Shown one piece after another: positions 54,650 through 63,764 of a DNA stretch of 64,000 nucleotides. The number at the start of each line of letters is the position of its first letter. The stretch's first letter is position 1. The DNA comes from Pararobbsia alpina_A (GTDB taxonomy: Bacteria > Pseudomonadota > Gammaproteobacteria > Burkholderiales > Burkholderiaceae). The position numbers and the translations under genes are program-made. The notes under the pieces were generated by a model. The model was given only the letters and a program-made list of their open reading frames with translations. It did no database searches and had not been told where the DNA came from. The DNA is taken from assembly GCF_965118125.1 (NCBI RefSeq), contig NZ_OZ221288.1, forward strand, positions 868,001 through 932,000. Direction: 5' to 3'.

Positions 54650-55921
54650 TCAGGTGGCCTGTGCGGCGGCCGGCATGCGCGAGCGCGCAAGATAGATTCC
54701 GAGCACCAGGCACAACGCGAGCAGCACGAACGCAAAGCCGGCGACCGCCGTCCATCCGCCTGTTTGCCAGAACGCGCCGCCCAGCGACCCGAGCACGCTC
54801 GATCCAAGGTAGTACGACAACAAGTACAGCGACGACGCATGGCCTTTGGCGCCGCTCGCCATCTGACCGATCCAGCCGCTTGCGACCGAGTGGGTCACAA
54901 AGAAGCCGATCGTGATCACGGAGATGCCCGCGACCACCGCGCGCAAGCCATGCTCCATCGTCAGCGCGACGCCGAGCGCGGCGATCACGATGCCGCCGAT
55001 CATCACCGGGCCGCGGCCGAGTCTGTCCGCCAGCGCCCCCGCACTCGATGAAGCAATGATCCCGAAGATATAGGCGCTGAAGATCAGTCCGGTCTGCGAC
55101 GCATTGAGCGAGAACGGCGGAGCCATCAGGCGAAAACCGGCGTAGTTGTAGATCGTCACGAAGACACCCATCACGAGCCCGCCAACCGCGAATACCGCAG
55201 GCAGGCGTCCGTGCGTCAAATGGCCTGTCCAGAGCTTCAGATGCTGTGCAACGCTGACGCCTGTACGCGGCACAAAGTTGCGTGAAGCCGGCAACAGCCA
55301 CACGAACGCGATGGCCACGCACAAATCGATGACCCCGATCGTCATCATGGCGGTGCGCCACGAAAAGGCGTCACACAGAAAACTCATGCCGACGCGGCCG
55401 ATCATGCCGCCGAACGCGGTGCCGCCCACGTACAGCCCCATCGAGAGGCCGAGCCCCTTCGGGTGGATTTCCTCGGCGAGATACGCCATCGCAACGGCAG
55501 GCACACCACCGAGCGTAAAGCCCTCGAGACACCGCATCAGCAAGATCGTGTGCCAGCCCGGTACCACGGCCACGAGCACATTGAACACGGCTGCGACAGC
55601 CATCGATGCGAACATCAGGCTCTTGCGCCCCGCGCGTTCCGACACGCCGACCGCGCAAATGATCGCGAACGCCAGCGCGCCTGTCGTGACCGACAAGGCA
55701 AGCGAACTCTGCGCGGCGCCAATGCCGAACTCGTTGGCGAACGCGGGCAGCAAGGGCTGCACGCAGTAGAGCAGCGAAAACGTCGCGAAGCCGGCGAGGA
55801 ACAGCGCCAGGCTGATGCGCAGATAGGCCGGCGATCCGCGCGTGACCCATTGTGGTGTCGTGGCCGGGTCATCGACGAGCGCGCGCTTCGACGCTTTATC
55901 ACTCGAAACAGCGGTTTTCAT
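54650..55921 (-). CDS. MFS transporter, YnfM-like drug/metabolite exporter
   Basis: A 423-residue major facilitator with 12 helices. YLRISLALFLAGFATFSLLYCVQPLLPAFANEFG at the first helix is the YnfM-type opening. GVSERAGRKSLM (loop 2-3) and RCLEGFTLGGVPAVAMAYLAEE (helix 5) are also characteristic. ADRLGRGPVM lies in the second half. Members are thought to export drugs or small metabolites such as aromatics, but the substrate here is unknown. It is divergent from a LysR gene over 160 bp that contain three 9-bp tandem repeats. Confidence 0.86.
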   Translation of the reverse strand: MKTAVSSDKASKRALVDDPATTPQWVTRGSPAYLRISLALFLAGFATFSLLYCVQPLLPAFANEFGIGAAQSSLALSVTTGALAFAIICAVGVSERAGRKSLMFASMAVAAVFNVLVAVVPGWHTILLMRCLEGFTLGGVPAVAMAYLAEEIHPKGLGLSMGLYVGGTAFGGMIGRVGMSFLCDAFSWRTAMMTIGVIDLCVAIAFVWLLPASRNFVPRTGVSVAQHLKLWTGHLTHGRLPAVFAVGGLVMGVFVTIYNYAGFRLMAPPFSLNASQTGLIFSAYIFGIIASSSAGALADRLGRGPVMIGGIVIAALGVALTMEHGLRAVVAGISVITIGFFVTHSVASGWIGQMASGAKGHASSLYLLSYYLGSSVLGSLGGAFWQTGGWTAVAGFAFVLLALCLVLGIYLARSRMPAAAQAT

Positions 55922-55970
55922 TCAGTACCTCAAAACCTCAAAAGCATCAGGTCAGTCAGCAAGTCAACTC

Positions 55971-55997
55971 ATGGGACTCATGGGACTCATGGGACTC
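55971..55997. repeat. Three tandem 9-bp repeats in a divergent promoter region
   Basis: ATGGGACTC is repeated exactly at 55971-55979, 55980-55988 and 55989-55997 between the MFS and LysR starts. A change of copy number would alter promoter spacing. Confidence 0.85.
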
Positions 55998-56081
55998 ATT
56001 GTCTTGCTCGCAAGATCTTGTGTCCAATATATATAATTGACCTACGCCATATGTTTCACGACTATCTCTAGATCCTGCGCC

Positions 56082-56969
56082 ATGGAACTCCGACATCTGC
56101 GTTACTTCCTTGCGGTGGCTGAAGAGAGCAATGTCACGCGCGCTGCGGAGAAGCTCGGCATCGGCCAGCCCCCGCTGAGCCAGCAGATCAAGCAGCTCGA
56201 GCAGGAAATGCAGGTCGAGCTGTTCCGGCGCACCGCGCATGGCGTGGTGCTGACCGCGGCCGGTGAAGCGTTTCGTGTCGAGGCCACGCGCGTCGTCGAT
56301 CAGGCTCGCGTCGCGGTGCGCGCGGCGCAGCGCGCGGCACGCGGCGATACGGGCCAGCTAAGGCTCGGTTTCACGGGTTCAGCCGCGTTCAATCCGATCG
56401 TGCCCAACCTGATTCGCGCGTTCCGCGAGCGCTATACGAGCGTCGAACTCTCGCTCGAGGAAGCCAATACGACGCAACTGATCGACGGCATCGAGCGGCG
56501 CCGGCTCGACGCGGCGTTCATTCGCCCGTTCGACAACTTGCCCGACTCGCTACGCGTCGACCGCGTGACCGATGAAGCCATGAAAGTCGCCGTCGCCTCG
56601 CGGCATCGTTTGGCCCACTCACGTCGCATCTCGATGGCCGACCTGGCCCATGAGCCGTTCGTGATCGTGCCGCGCGCGTCGGGCTCGACGCTCTATGACG
56701 ATGTGCACGATGCGTGCCGCCGCGCGGGTTTCGAGCCGATCGTCGGGCAATTCGCGCCGCAGATGTCATCGATGGTCAATCTGGTCGCGGCAGAATTCGG
56801 CATCGCGATCGTGCCCGCGTCGATCACGCAATTGAAGGTTCATGGCGTGCGCTACCTCGATATCTCAGGTGACGCGCCACGCGCGCGTCTCGGTCTGGCG
56901 ACGCGCCGGGACGAGACATCGGTCGTCGTCGAGAACCTGCTGAGCCTGCTTGAATCGAGTGCAGCGTGA
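56082..56969 (+). CDS. LysR-family regulator of the divergent MFS transporter
   Basis: A 295-residue LTTR from ATG 56082. The HTH MELRHLRYFLAVAEESNVTRAAEKLGIGQPPLSQQIKQLEQEMQVELF is of the CbnR/BenM-AlsR class. The effector domain includes GQLRLGFTGSAAFNPIVPNLIRAFRERY, VIVPRASGSTLYDDV and the EFGIAIVPASI block. Divergent placement next to the YnfM-like transporter suggests ligand-dependent control of export. Ligand unknown. Confidence 0.88.
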   Translation: MELRHLRYFLAVAEESNVTRAAEKLGIGQPPLSQQIKQLEQEMQVELFRRTAHGVVLTAAGEAFRVEATRVVDQARVAVRAAQRAARGDTGQLRLGFTGSAAFNPIVPNLIRAFRERYTSVELSLEEANTTQLIDGIERRRLDAAFIRPFDNLPDSLRVDRVTDEAMKVAVASRHRLAHSRRISMADLAHEPFVIVPRASGSTLYDDVHDACRRAGFEPIVGQFAPQMSSMVNLVAAEFGIAIVPASITQLKVHGVRYLDISGDAPRARLGLATRRDETSVVVENLLSLLESSAA

Positions 56970-57172
56970 TGCGTGCGAGCAGCGTGCGTCGCCGATGTTG
57001 CACGCGCTAGCGGATCGTCACGCAGCGGAAACCGCGTCGAAATCAGCGGAGCATGGCCGCGCCGTCAGCGAGCGCACGCCACGCCGACGTGCTGAATCGG
57101 ATCGGCATACTTGCGCACTGCAGCGGATCGGCATACTCTTACTCCGATCTACTCTGTCGCAGTAATGTAAAT

Positions 57173-57694
57173 ATGGCACACATCAGTACGGGCGTCGAAT
57201 ATGCGCTCCATTGCATGATCTACCTCGCCGACACCGGTGCCGGCGTCAGGGAGGCGAGCGCGCGCGATCTCGCCGAACTGCAGGGCGTGCCCGTCGAATA
57301 CGTGGCAAAGCTCTTTACCAAGCTGCACCGTGCGGGCCTCGTCGTCGCGACGGAAGGCGCGCGCGGCGGGTTCACGTTGGCGCGCGCGCCGCGCGAAATC
57401 TCCGTGCTCGATGTGGTCGACGCGGTCGATGGCGAGAAGGCCCTGTTCGAATGCCGCGAAATTCGCTCGCGCTGCGCCATATTCGAGGACGCGCCGCCGC
57501 CCTGGGCAACCAACGGCGTGTGTTCGATCCATGCCGTGATGCAAAGCGCCGAACGCCGCATGCGCGAGTCACTCGCCGATCATTCGCTGGCCGACCTCAC
57601 GGAGCGCGTGAATACGAAGGCGCCGCGGACCTACGGTCCGCAAGTCGTCAAATGGTTCGAAGACCGGAACGCGAGCCGGCGCAACGAACGGTGA
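57173..57694 (+). CDS. Rrf2-family regulator with three cysteines
   Basis: A 173-residue winged-helix repressor from ATG 57173. MAHISTGVEYALHCMIYLAD and ASARDLAELQGVPVEYVAKLFTKLHRAGLV form the Rrf2 HTH, then GARGGFTLARAPREISVLDVVDAVDG. Cys94, Cys101 and Cys117 (C-x6-C-x15-C) are placed where Rrf2 proteins bind an Fe-S cluster or sense redox, so a redox or NO input is likely. The divergent side is the LysR gene; it converges on mmsB. A 14-bp direct repeat (57098-57111 and 57124-57137) upstream may be its operator. Confidence 0.87.
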   Translation: MAHISTGVEYALHCMIYLADTGAGVREASARDLAELQGVPVEYVAKLFTKLHRAGLVVATEGARGGFTLARAPREISVLDVVDAVDGEKALFECREIRSRCAIFEDAPPPWATNGVCSIHAVMQSAERRMRESLADHSLADLTERVNTKAPRTYGPQVVKWFEDRNASRRNER

Positions 57695-57750
57695 ACCCCG
57701 GTGAGTGACGAGCCAGGTTGGCAACTCCCCGTGGTTGGCATACCGATGGG

Positions 57751-57795
57751 TAGCTCCCGGTTGCGTAGCTCCCGGTTGCGTAACTCCCGGTGGGT
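57751..57795. repeat. Three imperfect 15-bp tandem repeats
   Basis: TAGCTCCCGGTTGCG at 57751-57765 and 57766-57780, and a diverged unit TAACTCCCGGTGGGT at 57781-57795. They lie between the convergent Rrf2 and mmsB genes. Confidence 0.8.
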
Positions 57796-57843
57796 GGCTC
57801 GGGTTGGATGACTCCCAGCGGGTCATTCTCGAACCGTGACTCG

Positions 57844-58734
57844 CTACCCTTCCGATGCACGATAGAGTTTGATGATCGCCGAGAAATCGAGCTTGCCGTC
57901 GCCGTTCGCGCTCATGGCCTGATAGAGCTGCTGCGCGAGCGCCCCCATAAAAGCGGGCTGCTTTGCGAGCTTCGCCGCGTCCGTCGCGAGTCCGAGATCC
58001 TTGAGCATCAGGTCTGTCCCGAAGCCGCCGGTATAGCCGCGCGATGACGGTGCGGTCTCGATCAGGCCGGGATACGGATTGTAGGTATCCGAACTCCAGC
58101 AGCGCCCCGCCGATGTATTGACGATGCCGGCCAGCACCGCCGGATCGATGCCGAGCTTCTCGCCGAGCGACATCGCTTCGGCCACCCCGGCCATCGTGAT
58201 CCCGAGGATCAGGTTGTTGCATAGCTTCGCGACCTGCCCGGTGCCCGTGTCGCCGCAATGGACGATGTTCTTGCCCATCGACGACAGCACCGGCTTGACG
58301 TGCTCATACGACTCCGTACTACCGCCGACCATAAACGTCAGCGTGCCGGCTGCGGCACCGCCCGTGCCGCCCGATACCGGCGCATCCACAAACTCATTGC
58401 CCTGCGACCGCGCCAGTTCAGCCATGGCCCTGGCGCTCGCGGGATCGATCGTGCTCGAATCGACGATCGTCACCCCGCGCTCGATGCCGGCGAGCACACC
58501 ATCTTCGCCGCCAAGTACCGCGCGCACATGCTGTGCAGCCGGCAGCATCGTGATGACGAACTCCGCGCCGCTTGCGGCCACTTTCGCGGACATCGCCGGC
58601 GAGGCGCCCGCGTCGACCGCTTCGCGCACGGCCTGCGCGTTGAGATCGAACACTGTGACCGTGTGTGCATGCTTCAAGAGATTGCGCACCATCGGCCCAC
58701 CCATATTGCCCAGCCCGACAAACGCCACTTTCAT
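57844..58734 (-). CDS. mmsB: 3-hydroxyisobutyrate dehydrogenase
   Basis: Oxidises 3-hydroxyisobutyrate to methylmalonate semialdehyde in valine breakdown, NAD-dependent, cytoplasmic. 296 residues: FVGLGNMGGPM (6-16, NAD fold), FVDAPVSGGTGGAAAGTLTFMVGG (about 115-138, substrate-binding signature) and the catalytic Lys170 in GQVAKLCNN. The C-terminal GGFGTDLMLKDLGLA is also diagnostic. It lies downstream of the acyl-CoA synthetase and acyl-CoA dehydrogenase genes on one strand, consistent with a branched-chain acid catabolism group. The enoyl-CoA hydratase and mmsA partners are not in the window. Confidence 0.9.
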   Translation of the reverse strand: MKVAFVGLGNMGGPMVRNLLKHAHTVTVFDLNAQAVREAVDAGASPAMSAKVAASGAEFVITMLPAAQHVRAVLGGEDGVLAGIERGVTIVDSSTIDPASARAMAELARSQGNEFVDAPVSGGTGGAAAGTLTFMVGGSTESYEHVKPVLSSMGKNIVHCGDTGTGQVAKLCNNLILGITMAGVAEAMSLGEKLGIDPAVLAGIVNTSAGRCWSSDTYNPYPGLIETAPSSRGYTGGFGTDLMLKDLGLATDAAKLAKQPAFMGALAQQLYQAMSANGDGKLDFSAIIKLYRASEG

Positions 58735-58774
58735 CGCGGTATCTCCCCGTTTTCCGCCGCTACGCCGTGTTGAT

Positions 58775-58839
58775 GCTGCTCCCTCTAGCTGCTCCCTCTA
58801 GCTGCTCGCTCTAGCTGCTCACTCTTACTGCTCACCCTT
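58775..58839. repeat. Five tandem 13-bp repeats upstream of mmsB
   Basis: GCTGCTCCCTCTA units at 58775, 58788, 58801, 58814 and 58827, the last two diverged. The array lies 41 bp before the mmsB start on the minus strand, between it and the acyl-CoA synthetase gene. Confidence 0.85.
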
Positions 58840-58920
58840 GCCGCTGCTACGGTGCCGCCACTTCGTCGTTCCTACGCTGCATGGTCCCGTCGCAGCATGT
58901 TGCCGCTACCCGCGCTGCCG

Positions 58921-60651
58921 CTACTCAGCCTGCGCCGTGTCATCCCGCGCCGGGACGTCCTCTGCAAAGTCCTGTTCCCAGAACTCGAGCGCCGCGCGTT
59001 CGTACGGCTCCTTGCGCGTCAATTCGCGCCGGCGCAGCTCGACGCGACGAATCTTCCCCGAGATGGTCTTGGGCAGTTCCGCAAACTCGATCCGCCGGAT
59101 GCGCTTATAGGGTGCAAGGCGCTCGCGCGAAAAGCGAAACACGCTGCGAGCCAGCTCCATACTGGCTTCATAACCGACGCGTGTCGTCACGAATGCCTTG
59201 GGCACCGATAGCCTCACCGGGTCGGGGCTCGGCACAACCGCGGCCTCCGCAATGGCTTCATGCTCGATCAACACGCTCTCGAGCTCGAATGGACTAAGGC
59301 GGTAGTCCGACGATTTGAAGACGTCGTCGGCACGTCCGACATACGTCAGGTAGCCGTCTTCGCCTCGCATCGCGACGTCGGACGTCCGGTAGTAGTCGTT
59401 GCGCATCGCCTGCTCACTCGCAGCGCGATTGTTGGCGTAGCCGGTCATCAAACCCAGAGGTCGTGCACCGCGCCCCGGCAGCTGTAATGCGATTTCGCCT
59501 TCGGTCGACGCCACATCGTCGAGGTCGATCAGGTCAATGACATAGCCGGGCATCGGCCGCCCCATCGAGCCAGGGACTACGACCTGCCCCGGAGAATTGG
59601 CAATCACGCACGTCGTCTCGGTCTGTCCGTAGCCATCACGGATCGTCACACCCCATGCGTGGCGCACGCGCTCGATCACCTCGGGATTGAGCGGCTCGCC
59701 CGCGCCGACGATCTCGCGCAGCGAGACGGCATACGAGGCAAGCGGTTCCTGAACCAGCATGCGCCATACCGTCGGCGGCGCACACAGCGTGGTGATCCGG
59801 CATTGCACGAGCGCTTCGAGCGCGAGCTTCGGCACAAACCGCGGCGTGTTGTGCACGAACACGCAGGCCTGCGCGTTCCACGGCGCAAACACACAACTCC
59901 ACGCATGCTTGGCCCAGCCAGGCGAGCTGATATTCCAGTGCACATCGCCGGACTGCAAACCGATCCAGTACATCGTCGAGAGCGACCCGACGGGATAGCT
60001 CTGGTGAGTATGTTCGACGAGCTTGGGCTTCGACGTCGTGCCCGATGTGAAATAGAACAACATCGGATCGGACGCATGTGTGACACCTTCCGGCACAAAT
60101 ACCGGAGATGCACGATATCCCTCGTCGAAATCGAGCCAGCCTTCGCATCGCTCGCCGACCGCGAATCGCAGCAGCTTCGCGTCGATCCCGTTGAATTTAT
60201 GGACCTCGGCAGAATCGACAATCACGCAACGTGCGCCACCAATCTCGATGCGATCGCGGATATCGGCCGGCGACAGCAAGGTCGTTGCGGGCGAGACGAT
60301 GGCGCCGAGCTTGATCAAGGCCAGCATTGCATCCCAGAGCTCGGCGCGATTGGGCAGCATCAGCAGAACCGGATCGCCACGACGCACACCCGCCTCGCGC
60401 AGCGCATTGGCAATACGTGACGAACGTTCCGACATCTGCGCGTACGACAGCCGCAGACCTTCGACATTCGGGTCGTCGACGATCCAGAGCGCGGGCGCAT
60501 CGTTGTCTTTCGCGATCACATCGAAGTAATCGAGTGCCCAGTTGAACGCGTCGAGCACCGGCCAGCGGAACTCCGAATAGGCGCGTTCGTAGTCGGTGCG
60601 GTAACGCCAGAGAAAATCGCGTGCTTCGAGAAAAGGCTGGGCTGCGTTCAT
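58921..60651 (-). CDS. Acyl-CoA synthetase (AMP-forming)
   Basis: Activates a carboxylic acid to its CoA thioester with ATP. 576 residues. The P-loop is LFYFTSGTTSKPKL near 203-216; DGYGQTETT is the adenylate-binding core and YRTSDVAMRGEDGYLTYVGRADD the hinge region. The catalytic Lys lies in LPKTISGKIRR near 540. The long N-terminal extension and ALWIVDD resemble medium-chain or benzoate-type ligases. Placement between mmsB and an acyl-CoA dehydrogenase suggests activation of a branched or short-chain acid; the substrate is not proven by sequence. Confidence 0.88.
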   Translation of the reverse strand: MNAAQPFLEARDFLWRYRTDYERAYSEFRWPVLDAFNWALDYFDVIAKDNDAPALWIVDDPNVEGLRLSYAQMSERSSRIANALREAGVRRGDPVLLMLPNRAELWDAMLALIKLGAIVSPATTLLSPADIRDRIEIGGARCVIVDSAEVHKFNGIDAKLLRFAVGERCEGWLDFDEGYRASPVFVPEGVTHASDPMLFYFTSGTTSKPKLVEHTHQSYPVGSLSTMYWIGLQSGDVHWNISSPGWAKHAWSCVFAPWNAQACVFVHNTPRFVPKLALEALVQCRITTLCAPPTVWRMLVQEPLASYAVSLREIVGAGEPLNPEVIERVRHAWGVTIRDGYGQTETTCVIANSPGQVVVPGSMGRPMPGYVIDLIDLDDVASTEGEIALQLPGRGARPLGLMTGYANNRAASEQAMRNDYYRTSDVAMRGEDGYLTYVGRADDVFKSSDYRLSPFELESVLIEHEAIAEAAVVPSPDPVRLSVPKAFVTTRVGYEASMELARSVFRFSRERLAPYKRIRRIEFAELPKTISGKIRRVELRRRELTRKEPYERAALEFWEQDFAEDVPARDDTAQAE

Positions 60652-60695
60652 CGTTGTCTCCGGGATGCGCCCTGCTGTTTTCGTGGCCCGCGACC

Positions 60696-61829
60696 TCAGA
60701 CGTTGCGGGCGATCACCATCCGCTGAACTTCACTGGTGCCTTCGTAGATCTGGGTGATGCGCGCGTCGCGATAGTGACGCTCGACCGGATAGTCCTGCAG
60801 AAAGCCATATCCGCCGTGAATCTGGATCGCGTGTGAACACACGGTCTCGGCCATTTCAGACGCAAAGAGCTTGGCCTGCGAGGCCTCCGACAAACACGGC
60901 GCGCCCACGCTGCGCAGACGCGCCGCGTGATGCACGAGCAAGCGCGCCGCATTGATCTGAGTCGTCATATCGGCCAGCATGTTCGCTACCGACTGATGTT
61001 CGGTGAGCGGCTTGCCGAACTGAATGCGTTCTCCGGCGTAGCGCCGCGCCGATTCGAAGGCGGCCCGCGCAATGCCCACCGCCTGGGCTGCAATGCCAAT
61101 GCGTCCGCCTTCGAGGTTCGACAACGCGATCTTGAGCCCCTCGCCGCGTTGGCCCAACAGATTGGCCTCGGGAATCGCACAGCCATCGAACGCAATCGGA
61201 CACGTATCCGATGCACGGATCCCAAGCTTCTTTTCGGGCGGTCCCACATTGAAGCCCGGCGTATCGCTCGGCACGATGAATGCCGAGATGCCACGCTTGC
61301 CGGCATCCGGATCGGTCACTGCGAACACAATCGCCATGCCGGCGCGCCGTGCATTGGTTACGAACTGCTTGTTGCCGTCGATAACCCACATGCCGTCGCG
61401 CAAGACGGCGCGCGTGCGAAGGTTGTGGGCTTCGGAGCCGGCTTGCGGCTCGGTCAGGCAGAACGCGCCGATGATCTTGCCGGTCGCCAGATCGGGAAGC
61501 CAGCGTGCCTTTTGTTCATCGGTGCCGAAGCGCAGGATCGGGCCGCAGCCCACTGAGTTGTGCACGCTCATCAGCGTCGCACACGACGCGCAACCCGCCG
61601 CAATTTCTTCGATCGCCAGCGCGTAGGCAATGTAGTCGGAATACGTGCCGCCCCACTCTTCGGGCACCATCATGCCGAGCAGGCCGAGTGCGCCGAGATC
61701 GCGAATGACCTCGGGCGGGATCGCCGCCTCACGGTCCCAGTCTGCGGCGTGGGGAGCCAGGGATTGAACGGAGAAATCGCGCGCAGCGTCGCGAATCATC
61801 CGCTGGTCGTCAGTCAGAAAGTCTTCCAT
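60696..61829 (-). CDS. Acyl-CoA dehydrogenase (probable isobutyryl- or short-branched-chain type)
   Basis: FAD enzyme that introduces the alpha-beta double bond into acyl-CoA. 377 residues from ATG 61829, where MEDFLTDDQRMIRDAARDFS begins the family. CLTEPQAGSEAHNLRTRA (FAD/substrate site), GERIQFGKPLTEHQ, IQIHGGYGFLQDYPVERHYRDARI and the catalytic Glu in QIYEGTSEVQRM near 364 are all present. With mmsB it fits valine degradation. It lies 44 bp upstream of the synthetase on the same strand. Confidence 0.88.
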   Translation of the reverse strand: MEDFLTDDQRMIRDAARDFSVQSLAPHAADWDREAAIPPEVIRDLGALGLLGMMVPEEWGGTYSDYIAYALAIEEIAAGCASCATLMSVHNSVGCGPILRFGTDEQKARWLPDLATGKIIGAFCLTEPQAGSEAHNLRTRAVLRDGMWVIDGNKQFVTNARRAGMAIVFAVTDPDAGKRGISAFIVPSDTPGFNVGPPEKKLGIRASDTCPIAFDGCAIPEANLLGQRGEGLKIALSNLEGGRIGIAAQAVGIARAAFESARRYAGERIQFGKPLTEHQSVANMLADMTTQINAARLLVHHAARLRSVGAPCLSEASQAKLFASEMAETVCSHAIQIHGGYGFLQDYPVERHYRDARITQIYEGTSEVQRMVIARNV

Positions 61830-61965
61830 GCGGTTGTGCGAGAAGTTCGAAAAGGCATCTGCCGCCTTGTGAGCGAAGCGATGCGTCTGGTCGCAGCAAC
61901 ATACCCGGCTCGCCCCCGACGTGCAATTGGGGGATATCCGTTTGGAGGGCGCTTCAGATGTGATT

Positions 61966-61998
61966 CGGCCCCGTGCAGCGTGGGCTGCAGCGGGGCCG
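61966..61998. terminator. GC hairpin between the AhpD-like and acyl-CoA dehydrogenase genes
   Basis: CGGCCCCGTGCAGC (61966-61979) pairs with GCTGCAGCGGGGCCG (61984-61998) except for one bulged C, 4-nt loop. It is downstream of the AhpD-like gene on the minus strand but lacks a T tract. The rest of 61830-62132 shows no gene. Confidence 0.5.
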
Positions 61999-62132
61999 AT
62001 GGGACGGTATCGGGTGATTCGCGACTGACGTCTTGCTTTGCAGAGCGCAGAGCGTCCGATTGACTGTGCTCGATTGGACGCCTTCAATCGGGTGCTTCGG
62101 ATCGAGCGCTCTCGACATTCGATCCCATCCGC

Positions 62133-62669
62133 TTATTTCACAGCCGGGAAATCCACCGTCGTATCGTTGATGCGATTGAACACGTTCGTGAACGTGATCA
62201 CCGCGATCGCGAGGCTGATGTCGACGAGTTGCGCCTGCGTGTAGCCGGCTTCGATGATCGCGTCATAGTCGGCCTGGGCCACGGTGCCTTGCGACGTCAC
62301 GATACCGCGCACGAAACGCACGAGCGCATCACGCTTCGCGTCGCCCGTTGCTTCACCTGCACGGATCTGCTTCATGGCTTCCGGTGCCAGGCCGACCATC
62401 TTGCCGACCAGCGTATGCGCCGCGACACAGTAGTCACATTGGACCGCTTCGCTCACCGCGAGCTTGATGGTTTCCTGATCCTGCTTGCTCAGCGTGCCCT
62501 TGCTGACAACGCCGTCGGCCTGCAGCAGCACTTGCAATGCCGCAATGTTTTGCGAACCGATTGTTGCATACGCATTCGGCACCTTGCCGACTGCTTTTTT
62601 GATGTTGCCGAACACTTCTGCCGTAACGCCGGTGGCTTCTTCGGGCTTGATCATCGAGATGCGTGACAT
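62133..62669 (-). CDS. Carboxymuconolactone decarboxylase/AhpD-family protein
   Basis: A 178-residue all-helical protein of the AhpD-like group with the redox motif CDYCVAAH (Cys78-x2-Cys81-x3-His85), used for peroxide reduction by family members. YATIGSQNIAALQVLLQADG and KQDQETIKLAVSEAVQ precede it. It is distinct from the pcaC product in the same window, which has no CxxC. It stands alone and divergent from the HPP gene, so an antioxidant role is the best reading. Confidence 0.87.
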   Translation of the reverse strand: MSRISMIKPEEATGVTAEVFGNIKKAVGKVPNAYATIGSQNIAALQVLLQADGVVSKGTLSKQDQETIKLAVSEAVQCDYCVAAHTLVGKMVGLAPEAMKQIRAGEATGDAKRDALVRFVRGIVTSQGTVAQADYDAIIEAGYTQAQLVDISLAIAVITFTNVFNRINDTTVDFPAVK

Positions 62670-62897
62670 GGTGAATCTCCTGGTGAGTGGTGAGCCATCT
62701 GGATGGCATGGACACCACTATAGGAGTCGCCGTCGCATCAGTTAATACTCGAAACGTGCTCAAAAATGTTCGTTCGTCTCATCGGTTTTCGGCCCGATAC
62801 AGGCATGCGCTTTAACGCATCTCAAAGCACCCGATTCAACAGCGGCGGCGATATATATCACAATCACATATAATCATGCCCAAGAAATCGTTGGCCC

Positions 62898-63689
62898 TTG
62901 TTCGTTTCGCCGCTATGGTGGCGAACTCCATTATTTCGTCACACTCGCACGTTCCGCATCTTGTCTTCCACCGCCTTGCGTTCTTCGGGCCTGTCCCGCT
63001 GGCTTCATAGTTTTGTCCCCGCACCGCTCGCCGTGGATTGGCGCGAGCGCGTTCGCTCATGCATCGGTGCATTGATCGGCATCGCGATGACGGGACTCGT
63101 CATGCGATTGTTCTGCAAGGATGTATCGGATATGCCGTGGCTCGTTGCGCCGATGGGCGCGTCGGCGGTCTTGCTCTTCGCGGTGCCATCGAGCCCGCTG
63201 GCGCAACCGTGGTCGATCATGGGCGGCAATCTGGTTTCGGCGATCGTCGGCGTCGCATCGGCAAAGCTGATCGCCGACCCGATCCATGCAGCAGCCATCG
63301 CTATCGCTTTTTCCATTGCGCTGATGTTTGCGCTGCGATGCGTGCATCCGCCATCAGGCGCGGTCGCGCTCACGGCAGTGCTTGGCGGCCCGTCAATCCA
63401 CGCGCTGGGATTTGAATTTGTACTTGCGCCGATTGCAATTCAATCGTTCCTGCTGCTCGCGTCGGCGATCGTGTATCACGCGTTGACTCGCCACCCGTAT
63501 CCGCACCACGGACCGCACGCCGCGCATCAGGCGCAGTACAAGCCTGAGGAACCATTGTCACCGGCCGTCCGCCGCGAGCTCGATGTGGCGCTGCGCCGTC
63601 ACGGCGAATTGCTGGATATCGATCCTGCCGATCTGGAATCGCTCGTGCACGAAGCGTTGTCCCTCGCGCAGCGATCGCCCGGAAAATAA
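62898..63689 (+). CDS. HPP-family membrane protein
   Basis: Integral inner-membrane protein with four or five helices and the HPP motif RCVHPPSGAVALTAVLGG near residues 146-164. The N-terminal LSRWLHSFVPAPLAVDWRERVRSCIGALIG and MPWLVAPMGASAVLLFAVP are standard for the family, some members of which move nitrite. The His-rich stretch PYPHHGPHAAHQAQ follows the last helix. No good ATG exists before residue 63; the frame opens at TTG 62898 and the true start is uncertain. A TATAAT lies at 62869-62874. Confidence 0.82.
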   Translation: MFVSPLWWRTPLFRHTRTFRILSSTALRSSGLSRWLHSFVPAPLAVDWRERVRSCIGALIGIAMTGLVMRLFCKDVSDMPWLVAPMGASAVLLFAVPSSPLAQPWSIMGGNLVSAIVGVASAKLIADPIHAAAIAIAFSIALMFALRCVHPPSGAVALTAVLGGPSIHALGFEFVLAPIAIQSFLLLASAIVYHALTRHPYPHHGPHAAHQAQYKPEEPLSPAVRRELDVALRRHGELLDIDPADLESLVHEALSLAQRSPGK

Positions 63690-63711
63690 GTGACGGCTGT
63701 CACATAAAGGC

Positions 63712-63730
63712 CCGGGCGCTGCGCGCCCGG
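63712..63730. terminator. Hairpin between the convergent HPP and small-protein genes
   Basis: CCGGGCGC (63712-63719) pairs with GCGCCCGG (63723-63730) around a 3-nt loop. Read on the minus strand it is followed by GCCTTTATG, a weak terminator for the small gene at the right edge. Confidence 0.45.
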
Positions 63731-63764
63731 CGGGCACAAAGCCCACGCCGGATCATAAGCACGC

